64,000 nt of DNA from UBA9676 sp963730065 (GCA_963730065.1 CAVSQL010000013.1:1-64000); one strand, 5' to 3'; counted from the stretch's first letter, positions 16,289 to 25,011 are shown. Notes: generated by a model not told the origin, from the letters alone. A program made the numbers and translations.

Positions 16289-17164
16289 ATGACTGAACCG
16301 GGCTGGCTGGCCGAGCAGTTCGAGCGGAACCGGCCGCACATGCAGGCGGTCGCCTACAGCATGCTCGGCTCGGTCAGCGAGGCGCAGGACGCGGTGCAGG
16401 AGGCCTGGCTGCGGCTCGGCCGCAGCGACACCGGCGCCATCGATGACCTGCGGGCCTGGCTGACCACCGTGGTCGGGCGGATCAGCCTGGACATGCTGCG
16501 ATCCCGCAAGGCCCGGCGCGAGTACGCCGCGGGCAGCTGGCTGCCCGAGCCGCTGGTCGGCGACCCCGATGACAGCGGGCCGGAGCAGCAGGCCGTGCTG
16601 GCTGACTCCATCGGCCTCGCCCTGCTGGTCGTGCTGGAAAGCCTCACCCCGGCCGAGCGGCTCGCGTTCGTCCTGCACGACGTCTTCGCGGTGCCGTTCG
16701 ACGACATCGCCCGGATCATGGACCGGACCCCGGACTCGGCCCGCCAGCTCGCCAGCCGGGGCCGCCGCCGGGTGCAGACCGCCCCGCAGCCGGACCGCGA
16801 CGTCGCGCTGCAGCGCCGGGTCGTCGACGCCTTCCTGGCGGCGGCGCGGGCCGGCGACTTCGAGGCGCTGGTGGAGGTCCTCGACCCCGATGTGGTCTTC
16901 CGGATGGATCCCGGCCCGGCCAGCCCGCTGGCCCGGCCGCCGCTGGCCGGGGCCGGCGCGGTGGCCGGGCATGTCCTCAGCACCGCCCCGCGGTTCGTGA
17001 ACCTGGCCCGGCCGGTGCTGGTCAACGGCGAGGCCGGGGCCCTGTTCGGCACCCGCGACGACCCGGTCGCGGTGATCGGCTTCACCATCGTGGGCGGCCG
17101 GATCGCCGAGCTGAACCTGGTCGCGGACCCGGCCAAGCTGCGGCATCTCACGATCGAGCCCTGA
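16289..17164 (+). CDS. ECF41-family RNA polymerase sigma factor with fused SnoaL-like domain (SigJ-like)
   Basis: An extracytoplasmic-function sigma factor of about 291 aa. Region 2 (AYSMLGSVSEAQDAVQEAWLRLGR) and region 4 (LTPAERLAFVLHDVFAVPFDDIARIMDRTPDSARQLASRGRRRV) are separated by a linker with the ECF41 signature SWLPEPLV. Residues from about 175 on form a SnoaL/NTF2-like domain ending DPAKLRHL, the counterpart of the conserved NPDKL motif. In this group the fused domain controls sigma activity in place of an anti-sigma factor. ECF41 genes normally neighbour a carboxymuconolactone decarboxylase, oxidoreductase or epimerase target gene; here the following gene is Ddn-like, which could be an oxidoreductase target. 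GTG 16280 is an alternative start. Confidence 0.92.
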   Translation: MTEPGWLAEQFERNRPHMQAVAYSMLGSVSEAQDAVQEAWLRLGRSDTGAIDDLRAWLTTVVGRISLDMLRSRKARREYAAGSWLPEPLVGDPDDSGPEQQAVLADSIGLALLVVLESLTPAERLAFVLHDVFAVPFDDIARIMDRTPDSARQLASRGRRRVQTAPQPDRDVALQRRVVDAFLAAARAGDFEALVEVLDPDVVFRMDPGPASPLARPPLAGAGAVAGHVLSTAPRFVNLARPVLVNGEAGALFGTRDDPVAVIGFTIVGGRIAELNLVADPAKLRHLTIEP

Positions 17165-17290
17165 ACTCGATCGAGCCCTGAACCGGCGACGGTTGCGCTG
17201 CCCGGGCTCAGGGCGGTGCGTCACATCGGCCCGCTGGCGCTCGTCCTGGTGGTGACGGGGCCGGAAGGTCCGGCCGCCAAGGAGGTTCCC

Positions 17291-17818
17291 ATGTCAGCGA
17301 CGCGAGGACGGAACGTATCCGTCCGGCCCACAGATCCCGCTCACCCACGCCCGGCCGGGCCGGACGCGGCGGCAGCCGGGGCGCCGAACGCCCTCCGCCT
17401 CGGGCCACGCGCCCGGCGGCTGATCAGATCCGCTGCCCGGGTGGTCAACCCGCTGGTGCTGCGGCTCGCGGGCCGGCGGCACATGCCGGTGCTCGGGATC
17501 CTGCGCCACCGCGGGCGCAAGACCGGCCAGGAGTACGCCACCCCGCTGGGCATCCGGCCGGCCACCGCCGGGGGGTTCGTGATGCCGCTGACCTTCGGCG
17601 AGGCGGCCGGCTGGTATCGCAACGTCCGGGCGGCCGGCCCGGCCGTGATCACCTGGCGTGGCAGCGACCACACCGTGGCCGACCCGGTCATCGTCGGCGA
17701 GGAGGTCGCGCTGCCCGCCTTCCCCCGGTACGAGCGGCTGGCGCTGCGGCTGATCGGCGTCCGCCAGTTCGTCTGGCTCCGCAGCGTGCCAGCCGCTCAG
17801 CCTGGGCCCGGGACCTGA
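17291..17818 (+). CDS. Ddn-like deazaflavin (F420)-dependent nitroreductase-family protein
   Basis: A 175-aa protein of the F420H2-dependent quinone/nitro reductase family (DUF385, Ddn). Core segments are NPLVLRLAGRRHMPVLGILRHRGRKTGQEYATPLGI, GGFVMPLTFGEAAGWYRNVRAAGPAVITWRG and FPRYERLALRLIGVRQFVWLR. The ATG at 17291 has an AAGGAGG ribosome site five bases upstream. It follows the ECF41 gene by 126 bp in the same orientation and may be a member of that regulon. Substrate unknown. Confidence 0.88.
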   Translation: MSATRGRNVSVRPTDPAHPRPAGPDAAAAGAPNALRLGPRARRLIRSAARVVNPLVLRLAGRRHMPVLGILRHRGRKTGQEYATPLGIRPATAGGFVMPLTFGEAAGWYRNVRAAGPAVITWRGSDHTVADPVIVGEEVALPAFPRYERLALRLIGVRQFVWLRSVPAAQPGPGT

Positions 17819-17838
17819 CCTCGCCGCGACGCCGTGCT

Positions 17839-17910
17839 GACCTGGCCGGGGTCGTGCACCAGGCCCTGGAACCCGCCTCCGTCTCGGTGTGGCTGAACAA
17901 GCCCCGGTGA
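17839..17910 (+). pseudogene. C-terminal remnant of a paralog of the 48991-50238 membrane protein
   Basis: Twenty-four codons ending in TGA read DLAGVVHQALEPASVSVWLNKPR, matching the last residues of the membrane protein at 48991-50238 (DLAGVVQQTLEPAHVSVWIRGS) at 16 of the first 19 positions. The preceding bases (GACGCCGTG) also match the DAV just before that segment, but with the frame broken. Nothing of the rest of the gene remains; the fragment begins straight after the Ddn-like stop codon. It is a decayed tail of a duplicated gene. Confidence 0.7.
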
Positions 17911-18033
17911 GCCGCGCCATTGTCAGCGCTCGCGTGGAGAGGCACCATGTGCGAGTGACCTGGCGTGACGCCTTCGACCCGCGTCCGCCTGGCCCATCGG
18001 ATGCCGCGACCGCGCTGACAACCGGAGGCCCTG

Positions 18034-19281
18034 TTGACCGACACCAGGCACCTGATCGGGCTGCTGCTCGGTACCGAGGACGACTGGCCGCGGGCGTTCG
18101 AGGAGATCCTGCGCCGGCTCGGCCCGGTCGCCGGGGCGGGCGGCGCCCGGCACGTCTTCGACTGCGAGCGGATCACCATCGAGCCCTTCGGCCTGCGCGA
18201 CCGGCCCCGTTACCACCTGGTCATCGACCGGCTCGCGTACTGGTACTACCACCCGCGGGAATGGCTGAAGAAGGTCGCGCTGATGGACGGCGTGTACCTG
18301 CTGAACAGCCCGTTCACGTTCCAGTCCATGGAGAAGCACGCGGCCTACTGCGCCATGATCCGGCTGGGGCTCAAGGTGCCGGACACGGTGCTCGTGCCCT
18401 ACAAGCACCCGGTGGACAACGCCCGCTACGCCTATACCGCCGCCCGGTACAACCAGCCGTTCGACCTGGACGCGATCGCGCAGCGGATCGGCTACCCGCT
18501 GTTCATGAAACCCTACGACGGCGGCGCCTGGCGCGGCGTCTCCCGCGTCGCCGGCCCGGCCGAGTTGCACGCCGCCTACGACGCCAGCGGCGGGATGCTC
18601 ATGCACCTGCAGAAGGCCGTCGACTACGACGTCTTCGCCCGCTCGCTGTCGATCGGCGCCGAGACGATGGTCATGCGGTTCCAGCCGGACCAGCCTATGC
18701 ACCTGCGTTACGCGGTCGACCACAGCTTCCTGGCGCCCCCGGCCGGCACCGAGGTGGTGACGATCGGGCGGCTGGTCAACGCGTTCTTCCGGTGGGAGCT
18801 CAACTCGTGCGAGACGCTGGTGTCCGGCGGTGAGGTCTACCCGATCGACTACGCCAACGCGTGCCCGGACCTGGCCCTGACCAGCTTGCACTACTACTTC
18901 CCGTGGGCGATCAAGGCGCTGGTCAAGTGGTGCGTGTTCGCGCTGGTGACCGGCCGGCGGGCCCGGCTGGACACCGACACCGACCGGTTCTTCCAGATCG
19001 CCGACCAGCCCGGCGCGTCCTACGGCGAGAAGCTGGCCGCTTACGCCGGTCTCGCCGACGACTATTTCGAGTCGGAGCGTTACCACGACTTCTGCGCCAG
19101 CCGTCTCGCGCATATCGACGAGATCGTCCTGGACTGGGCGGCCGGCCCCGACTTCGACCAGCTGCTGATCGAGACGGTCCGGTCGGTCTACCCGGACCAC
19201 GAGCACGACCAGTTCATCGCGCACCTGCGCGGCCTGACCAGCCTGTGGGTCGGCGACGAGAGCGCCCGGCTGCGGTCCTAG
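18034..19281 (+). CDS. ATP-grasp-fold protein, probable ligase
   Basis: A 415-aa protein with ATP-grasp features: KHAAYCAMIRLGLKVPDT (start of the nucleotide-binding half), the glycine-rich clamp YPLFMKPYDGGAWRGVSRV with its conserved lysine, and EVYPIDYANACPD in the position of the usual metal-binding acidic/Asn motif. Members join a carboxylate to an amine or thiol using ATP. The start is TTG 18034, supported by GGAGG five bases upstream. It is convergent with a GCS2-family carboxylate-amine ligase gene 145 bp away; the pairing suggests a small peptide or thiol pathway. The product is not known. Confidence 0.75.
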   Translation: MTDTRHLIGLLLGTEDDWPRAFEEILRRLGPVAGAGGARHVFDCERITIEPFGLRDRPRYHLVIDRLAYWYYHPREWLKKVALMDGVYLLNSPFTFQSMEKHAAYCAMIRLGLKVPDTVLVPYKHPVDNARYAYTAARYNQPFDLDAIAQRIGYPLFMKPYDGGAWRGVSRVAGPAELHAAYDASGGMLMHLQKAVDYDVFARSLSIGAETMVMRFQPDQPMHLRYAVDHSFLAPPAGTEVVTIGRLVNAFFRWELNSCETLVSGGEVYPIDYANACPDLALTSLHYYFPWAIKALVKWCVFALVTGRRARLDTDTDRFFQIADQPGASYGEKLAAYAGLADDYFESERYHDFCASRLAHIDEIVLDWAAGPDFDQLLIETVRSVYPDHEHDQFIAHLRGLTSLWVGDESARLRS

Positions 19282-19430
19282 GGCGTGCCGGAGTAGATCT
19301 TGGCCGTCGCGAGCGGTCCCATGAAGGGGGATGGGGAGGCGGGTGGGGATGGCAAGGCGGACGACAACGCCGCGAGACGCCCGTCCGGCGGACGCGCAGC
19401 AGGCCGAAGATCTGCGGGACATGCCCTAAG
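19278..19430. repeat. About 150-bp inverted-repeat-bounded intergenic element (MITE-like or bidirectional terminator)
   Basis: The segment between the convergent ATP-grasp and GCS2 genes is bounded by imperfect inverted repeats, 19278-19305 and 19402-19430. The arms share AAGATCT, the GGCC inner edge and the CCCTA outer edge with scattered differences and a small gap. Both flanking genes end on stop codons inside the arms. The interior is G-rich and carries a 28-bp sequence found again inside fadE26. No transposase is present. It could be a miniature mobile element or a two-way terminator. Confidence 0.4.
19322..19349 (+). repeat. 28-bp G-rich dispersed repeat, copy 1 (G-quadruplex motif)
   Basis: Identical over 28 bases to 40995-41022 inside fadE26. 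It holds four G-runs of 3 to 5 (GGGGGATGGGG then GGCGGGTGGGG) and so fits the G-quadruplex pattern on the plus strand. In the frame starting ATG 19321 it encodes MKGDGEAGGD, the same peptide as in fadE26, although no gene is called here. Confidence 0.8.
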
Positions 19431-20907
19431 GGCGCTCCGGCCAGGTGTGGACCGGCGCGTTGGTATGCATGTGCTCGATGTAGCGCTGGGTCATCAGCCG
19501 CAGCGCCTCCTCGCGGCCGATTCCCCGGCCCTCGGTGAGCCCCGCGACCATGGCCATCTGCCAGGCGGCACCGGTCCGGCCGGTCAGGCAGCGCTGCTCG
19601 ATGATGCCCAGCAGGCGGTCGGCGTGGACCGGGCTGACACCCCAGCCGCGCAGCCCCTCATGGGCCAGCGGCAGCAGCCGGCGGAGCACCAGCTCAGCCA
19701 CGGGCGCCTCACCCAGCCCCGGCCAGTAGAGCTGCGCGTCCATGCCGTAGCGCGCCGCCTCATGCAGGTTCTCGGCCGCGGTCGCGAACGACATCTGGGT
19801 CCAGATCGGGCGCTGCGCCTCGGCGAGCGAGCGCACGAGCCCGTAGTAGAAGGCCGCGTTGGCCATGACATCCGCGACCGACGGCCCGGCCGGGAGGACC
19901 CGGTTCTCCACCCGGAGATGCGGCATGCCGTCGACCACGGCGTAGACGGGCCGGTTCCAGCGGTAGACGGTCCCGTTGTGCAGGCTCATCTCGGCCAGCT
20001 GCGGGGTGGCGCCGCGGTCGAGCTCGGCCTGCGGATCCTCGTCCTCGCAGATCGGCAGCAGCGCCGGGAAGTACCGGAGGTTCTCCTCGTACAGATCGAA
20101 CACCGACGTGATCCAGCGCTCGCCGAACCACACCCGGGGCCGCACGCCCTGCTGTTTCAGCTCGTCCGGCCGGGTGTCGGTGGCCTGCTCGAACAGCGTG
20201 ATCCTGGTCTCGTGCCACAGCTGCCGGCCGAACAGGAACGGGGAGTTGGCGGCCAGCGCGACCTGCACGCCCGCGATCGCCTGGGCGGCGTTCCAGTAAT
20301 GGGCAAAGGCGTCCGGGCTGACCTGCAGATGAAGCTGCACGCTGGTGCAGGCGGCCTCGGGCGTGATGCTGTCCGCGTCGGTGACCAGCTGCTCGGCGCC
20401 GTCGATCTCGATGCGCATGTTCTCCCCGCGGGCCGCGAAGATCTGCTCGTTCAGCACCTTGTAGCGCTCGTTGGCCGACAGCGTTCCCTCGGTCATGTCC
20501 CGCTCGGCCAGCGTGGGCAGGATACCGATCATGACCAGGCGGCTGCCGGTGTCGCGGGCCTTGGCGTCCGCCGCGTTGAGGCTGGCGCGGACCTCTTGCT
20601 CCTGATCCGCTACCGCATCACCGCCCAGCTGGCGGGGCGGCACGTTGATCTCTAGATTGAACTGCCCGAGCTCGGTCGCCCAGGCGGGATCGGCGATCGC
20701 GTCGAGCACGTCGGCGTTGCGCATGGACGGCGTGCCGCGTGAGTCCACCAGGTTCAGCTCGATCTCCAGGCCGACCTGCGACGGGCTGGTATCGAACCGG
20801 TGCTCGTGCAGCATCCGGGCGAACACTTCCAGCGAGACCCGCACCTTGTCCCGGTACCTTCGCCTGTCCTCGCCGCTGATCTTGATCGCCTGAATGTCAC
20901 GACCCAT
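19426..20907 (-). CDS. Glutamate-cysteine ligase family 2 (GCS2/YbdK-type carboxylate-amine ligase)
   Basis: A 493-aa GCS2-family ligase. The substrate-binding strand VGLEIELNLVD near residue 45, FNLEINVPPR near 103, TSVQLHLQVSPDAFAHYWN in the centre and HLRVENRVLPAGPS near 355 are the family core. Members form gamma-glutamyl or related amide bonds with ATP (glutathione, ergothioneine and mycothiol-like routes) but many are uncharacterised. It is somewhat longer than YbdK (about 370 aa). It is convergent with the ATP-grasp gene across the inverted-repeat element; ATG 20907 is the only good start. Confidence 0.88.
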   Translation of the reverse strand: MGRDIQAIKISGEDRRRYRDKVRVSLEVFARMLHEHRFDTSPSQVGLEIELNLVDSRGTPSMRNADVLDAIADPAWATELGQFNLEINVPPRQLGGDAVADQEQEVRASLNAADAKARDTGSRLVMIGILPTLAERDMTEGTLSANERYKVLNEQIFAARGENMRIEIDGAEQLVTDADSITPEAACTSVQLHLQVSPDAFAHYWNAAQAIAGVQVALAANSPFLFGRQLWHETRITLFEQATDTRPDELKQQGVRPRVWFGERWITSVFDLYEENLRYFPALLPICEDEDPQAELDRGATPQLAEMSLHNGTVYRWNRPVYAVVDGMPHLRVENRVLPAGPSVADVMANAAFYYGLVRSLAEAQRPIWTQMSFATAAENLHEAARYGMDAQLYWPGLGEAPVAELVLRRLLPLAHEGLRGWGVSPVHADRLLGIIEQRCLTGRTGAAWQMAMVAGLTEGRGIGREEALRLMTQRYIEHMHTNAPVHTWPERP

Positions 20908-21124
20908 GAGGCCTCCAGGCCCTTTCCGCTGGGCCGAGCGACGTGGTGCTGGACGTGCTGGACGACGTTACCTGCTCAAGTGTCGTGCCCAGCCAACCGG
21001 GGGAGTCCCAGACACACGAGATCTTACCCATCCGGCCTGGAGTGCCACCGTGACGGCCGGATACATCGATGTCCGATTTGCCCCTGCCCCTTGGCCTGCA
21101 GCCCGCGAGCGGGCGCGTGCTGCC

Positions 21125-21130
21125 TAGAAT
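21125..21130 (+). promoter_or_regulatory. -10 box for a leaderless aldo/keto reductase transcript
   Basis: TAGAAT ends six bases before the ATG at 21137, which places the transcription start at or next to the A of the start codon. There is no ribosome site, as expected for leaderless mRNAs common in actinobacteria. No clear -35 box was seen. Confidence 0.45.
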
Positions 21131-21136
21131 CTGCCC

Positions 21137-21994
21137 ATGCAGCGTTACCCCCTGGGCCGGTTCTCGGTGTCGCGCACCGGCTTCGGCGCGATGCAGCTGC
21201 CCGGGCCCGGTGTGTTCGGGCCGCCGCGGGACCGGGCCGAGGCGCTGGCGGTGCTGCGGCGGGCCGCCGAACTCGGCGTCGACCACATCGACACCGCGCA
21301 GTACTACGGGCCCGGCGTCGCCAACGAGCTCATCCGCACGGCGCTGTTCCCGTATCCCGGCACCCTCGCGCTGGTGAGCAAGGTCGGGGCGCGCCGCGAC
21401 GGGTCCGGCGGCTGGCTGCCCGACAGCGAACCCGGGCAGCTGCGCCGCGGGATCGAGGACAATCTGCGCAGCCTCGGCGTGGGCCAGCTGGCCGCCGTCA
21501 ATCTGCGGCTGACCGACGGCACGGCGCCCGGCCAGCGCTTCGACGACCAGCTCGCCGCCATGGTCCGGGCGCGCGATGAGGGCCTGATCGGGGGGGTCGG
21601 CCTGAGCAACGTCACCCGCGAGCAGCTGCTGCACGCGCTGGAGCACACGCCGATCGCGTGCGTGCAGAACCCGCTCAACCTGGCCGACCGCGCCTCGATG
21701 CCGGTGCTCCAGGAATGCAGCGCACGGGGCATCGCCTTCGTGCCCTTCTTCCCGCTGGGCTCGGGATTCGCCCGGGCCAACCCGGTGCTGGGCAACGAGC
21801 GGGTGCGCAGCATCGCCGGGCGGCTGGGCCGCACCCCGGCCCAGATCGCGCTCGCCTGGCTGCTGGACCTCGCGCCCAATGTCCTGCTGATCCCCGGCAC
21901 CTCCTCCGTGCGGCATCTGGAGGAGAACCTGGCGGCCGCCGACGTGGTGCTCGACGACGACGCGCGGCAGCAGCTGGCGGTGGCCGCGCCGTAG
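21137..21994 (+). CDS. Aldo/keto reductase
   Basis: A 285-aa NADPH-dependent aldo/keto reductase with an (alpha/beta)8 barrel. Visible: GFGAMQLPG at the N-terminus, the catalytic Asp/Tyr motif GVDHIDTAQYYGPG, the lysine in LALVSKVGARRD, IGGVGLSNVTREQL and the C-terminal cofactor loop LIPGTSSVRHLEENL. Full length and intact. Its promoter region is shared with the divergent GCS2 gene. The substrate is not inferable; members reduce aldehydes and ketones, often from oxidative damage or xenobiotics. Confidence 0.92.
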   Translation: MQRYPLGRFSVSRTGFGAMQLPGPGVFGPPRDRAEALAVLRRAAELGVDHIDTAQYYGPGVANELIRTALFPYPGTLALVSKVGARRDGSGGWLPDSEPGQLRRGIEDNLRSLGVGQLAAVNLRLTDGTAPGQRFDDQLAAMVRARDEGLIGGVGLSNVTREQLLHALEHTPIACVQNPLNLADRASMPVLQECSARGIAFVPFFPLGSGFARANPVLGNERVRSIAGRLGRTPAQIALAWLLDLAPNVLLIPGTSSVRHLEENLAAADVVLDDDARQQLAVAAP

Positions 21995-22054
21995 CGGCCG
22001 GAGCGGCCCGGCCCGGTACCGCTATCCGCCCGGCACCGCTATCCGCCCGGCACG

Positions 22055-22834
22055 CTACTCCGCCGGCGATGGGTCATGGTGGCCCGCCCCGCGCAGCGGC
22101 CACGGCCGTTGCGGCACGACCGCCTCCCGGGCCCAGGGCAGATCCAGAACGAGCGCGCCGCGCCGGTGGTGAAGCCACACCCGGTCGCGCCGCGGGCTGA
22201 CCGGGCGGAAGCTGGCGGGCTGAATGTTGTAGTAGCGGCCGCCGCCGTAGCTGATGCTGATCTCCCGGACGCCCGGCCGCTGCCCGGCCAGGCAGGCACC
22301 CAGCGGGACGCCCAGCGACGTGCGGCTGGTGGGGGTGTGGGCGTTCCCGGCGACCGCCAGGGTGCGAGTCCCCGCCGGCGCCCCGGCCAGGATGCGCCCG
22401 GCCATCGCCTCATCGCGCTGGGACCAGCTCCAGCCGGCCCACACAGGCCCATCGAACAAGATCAGCTCAAGCGGCCCGGCAGCGGCGCGTTCGGCCAGCA
22501 CCGCCAGATGGCCCGCGGTGATCCGGCCGTCCCCGGACCAGAGCATCGGGTGGTCGGCCAGCGCTTCCCCGCCGAGGAAGGCCCGGATCACGGGCGCCAG
22601 GCCCTCGTCCCATTCCAGGGCCAGGCCGGTCAGCCCGAGCGCCTGCATGACCGCCCGGATGACGAGCGGGTTCTCCCGGACGCCGTGAACCTCACCGAGC
22701 AGCAGCAGGCCGGACTGGTCGAGTGACCGCCGCGCCGCGGCCAGCGCCCGGGGCTCGATGACCAGGCCCGGGTCCTCGACGGTGAAATCGGCCACTGCCC
22801 GGCGGAGATCTTCCAGGGAAGCGACGCTCGGCAC
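22055..22834 (-). CDS. ChaN/EreA-like protein of unknown function
   Basis: A 259-aa protein whose LLLGEVHGVRENPLVIRAV motif near residues 40-60 and RTLAVAGNAHT near 155-165 match the ChaN/TraB/erythromycin-esterase-like fold, in which Glu and His residues line a haem or metal site. There is no signal peptide, so it is cytosolic, unlike lipoprotein ChaN. The start is GTG 22834. The next gene on the same strand is a broken acetyltransferase. Function unassigned. Confidence 0.65.
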   Translation of the reverse strand: MPSVASLEDLRRAVADFTVEDPGLVIEPRALAAARRSLDQSGLLLLGEVHGVRENPLVIRAVMQALGLTGLALEWDEGLAPVIRAFLGGEALADHPMLWSGDGRITAGHLAVLAERAAAGPLELILFDGPVWAGWSWSQRDEAMAGRILAGAPAGTRTLAVAGNAHTPTSRTSLGVPLGACLAGQRPGVREISISYGGGRYYNIQPASFRPVSPRRDRVWLHHRRGALVLDLPWAREAVVPQRPWPLRGAGHHDPSPAE

Positions 22835-22871
22835 ACCCCCAGGATGGCACCGGTTCCAGCCCTCCTACCCG

Positions 22872-24062
22872 TCAGAACTTCGCGCACAGGTAGGGGGTGC
22901 GGCGCGGGAACAGGGCCCGCAGGCGCGCCGCCGCCTCGGACGGCACCCGGCCGTACCCGCGGATGACCACCTCGTCGGGGTCGAGCACCCCGTAGACCAG
23001 GCCCGACAGGCCCGCCACCGTCAGCGTCGCCTCCGGCCCGGCCGCCGCGCCGCGCCGCGCCGCACCTCGAGCTGGCCGGTGGTGCCGTCCAGGGCGTAGC
23101 GGCCGGCGATGAACGGGTCATCGACGACCTCCACGGTCACCTGGCCGGTCCCGGTGGGCAGGCCAGCCAGCCCCTCCAGGGACAGCACCCGCGCCATTGG
23201 GGCGGGCGCATCCGGGAACGACGTCGTCGCCTGGGTCACCGCGGCGAAATCGGTCGCCCACAGTTCGGGCAGCTCCCCGGCGGGGATCGTCGCCATGACC
23301 CTGGCCACGTGGTCGGTGTGGCCGGCCAGGAACCGGAGCAGGAGCGCCCGGCTGAGCGGGCCGCTGGTCAGCAGGTCGTCGGCGAGCAAGTCGCCACCGT
23401 AGCCGGCGATGTGGTAGGTGACGCGCCCGCGACCGTGCCGTTCAGCCAGGCCGTGGCGAGCCACCGGTCGCCCGCGTCCCGCCGCTGGGCCATCTGCGAT
23501 TCGGGGAGCACGGCGAAGCCGTGACACCAGGTGAGGAGCTGGCCGACGAAGTCGAGGTAGGGCCCGTAGCTGTCCGCGACCCGGCCCCACCGGACCGTCC
23601 CGGCCAGGTCCGCGCCCAGCAGCCCGGCCGCGCCGGACGGCGCGAAGTCACGGTCCGCGCCTGCGGCAGGCCGACGTACCCGAAACGCTCGTAGAACGAC
23701 GGGCGGAACGGGTACAGCGCGCTCACCACGTGCCCGGACTCCCGCATCAGGCCCAGCATCTGCGTGATCAGGGCGCGGGCGAACCCGCGCCGCCGGACCT
23801 GCGGGAGGGTGGCCAGCCCGGCCAGCCCGGCCATCGGGTAGACCGCGCCGCGGACGTTCTGCCGCATCCTGACCGCCGACAGGTCAGCGACGGCCGCGCC
23901 GTCCAGCTCCGCCACCAGGGTGATGTGCTCCTCGGCGTAACGCTGCTTGTCGCGGGGCGACTGCGCTGTGTTCACCGGGACGGGTGACGGCCGGAACGCG
24001 TACGCCTGGATGGGCCCGCTGAGCTGAGGCCACTCGTCGGTGCTGATCTGCCGGATCTTCAT
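22872..24062 (-). pseudogene. Eis-like GNAT acetyltransferase with three single-base frameshifts
   Basis: From MKIRQISTDEW to TPYLCAKF the sequence reads as an Eis-family N-acetyltransferase of about 397 residues: GNAT domain (LPQVRRRGFARALITQML, acetyl-CoA loop), second GNAT-like half, and SCP2-like C-terminal domain ending in a free carboxylate as in Eis. The reading frame must be changed three times, each by one missing base: near 23645 (after YVGLPQARTVT), near 23423 (before VTYHIAGYGGDLL) and near 23045-23055, inside a GCC/CGC slippage tract. The three together restore phase. All neighbours are intact, so either the gene is dead or this stretch has sequence errors. Intact Eis proteins acetylate amines such as aminoglycosides. 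Confidence 0.8.
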
Positions 24063-24164
24063 GCCATCATCCCAGCGTCCGGGGCGCGGAACCTCAACCA
24101 TGACCGCGGACGAACCGTCGTGCGGAGCCATCCGGCCGCGGCGGGCCGGGCCGGAACCGGCTGC

Positions 24165-24962
24165 TCAGAGGTCCGGGATTCCAAGATCGAGATTGGGCCG
24201 GTCGATACCGCCGTCCACCTCGATGACCTTGCCCGTGATGTAGCCCGCGGCCGGGGACGCGAGGAAGACCACCGCGGCCGCGACGTCCTGCGGGTCGCCG
24301 ATCCGGCCCAGCGGGGTGGCCCGCTCCATCTGCCGGCGCAGCGTCTCGTCGGTGAGCACGATGTCGAGCGCCGAGGTCGCCACGGCGCCGACCGCGATCG
24401 CGTTGACCCGGATCCGGGGGGCCAGGTCCGCGGCCGCCAGCCGGGTGTAGTGGGCCAGGGCCGCCTTGGCGGTGCCGTAGGCGAGGTACCCGCGGCCCGC
24501 GGCCAGCCCGACGGCCGAGGTGATGCTGACCACCGAGCCGGTCCCGCCGTCGGCGGCGGCCAGCAGGTAGGGGACCGCCGCCTGGGTCAGGCTGTGCGCG
24601 ACCGCGACGTTGAAGCCAAACGCGTCAACCAGGTGCCGCGGCGTGGTGGCGAGGAACGGCCGCGGCAGCGCGCCGCCCACGTTGTTGACGACGATGTCCA
24701 GCCGGCCGAACGCGTCGACCGCGACCTGGGCCAGCCCGGCCGCCGCGTCCAGGTCGCTCAGGTCCGCGGGAACGGTCACCGCCCGCCGCCCGGCCGCCTC
24801 CACCTCCCGCGCGACCGCGGCCAGCTGGTCCGCGGTGCGCGCCGAGATCACCACGTCGGCCCCGGCCTGGGCCAGCGCGACCGCGGTGGCCGCACCGATT
24901 CCCCGGCCAGCCCCGGTGACCACGGCCACCCGGCCGGTGACGCGGAAACGATCCATGATCAT
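24165..24962 (-). CDS. Short-chain dehydrogenase/reductase
   Basis: A 265-aa classical SDR. NAD(P)-binding TGAGRGIG (near residues 16-23), NNVGG (about 90), catalytic serine in SITSA and the YGTAK Tyr-Lys pair are present, with ITGKVIEVDGG at the C-terminus. It lies 49 bp downstream of the KstR-box-controlled alcohol dehydrogenase gene on the same strand and probably belongs to that transcript. The steroid context suggests a hydroxysteroid or hydroxyacyl-CoA substrate, but the sequence does not settle it. ATG 24962 is used; ATG 24956 would remove two residues. Confidence 0.88.
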   Translation of the reverse strand: MIMDRFRVTGRVAVVTGAGRGIGAATAVALAQAGADVVISARTADQLAAVAREVEAAGRRAVTVPADLSDLDAAAGLAQVAVDAFGRLDIVVNNVGGALPRPFLATTPRHLVDAFGFNVAVAHSLTQAAVPYLLAAADGGTGSVVSITSAVGLAAGRGYLAYGTAKAALAHYTRLAAADLAPRIRVNAIAVGAVATSALDIVLTDETLRRQMERATPLGRIGDPQDVAAAVVFLASPAAGYITGKVIEVDGGIDRPNLDLGIPDL

Positions 24963-25011
24963 TGGGGCCCTGCCTCCGCCGGGACGCCTGCGCCCGGCCG
25001 CGTGCGCTCGT

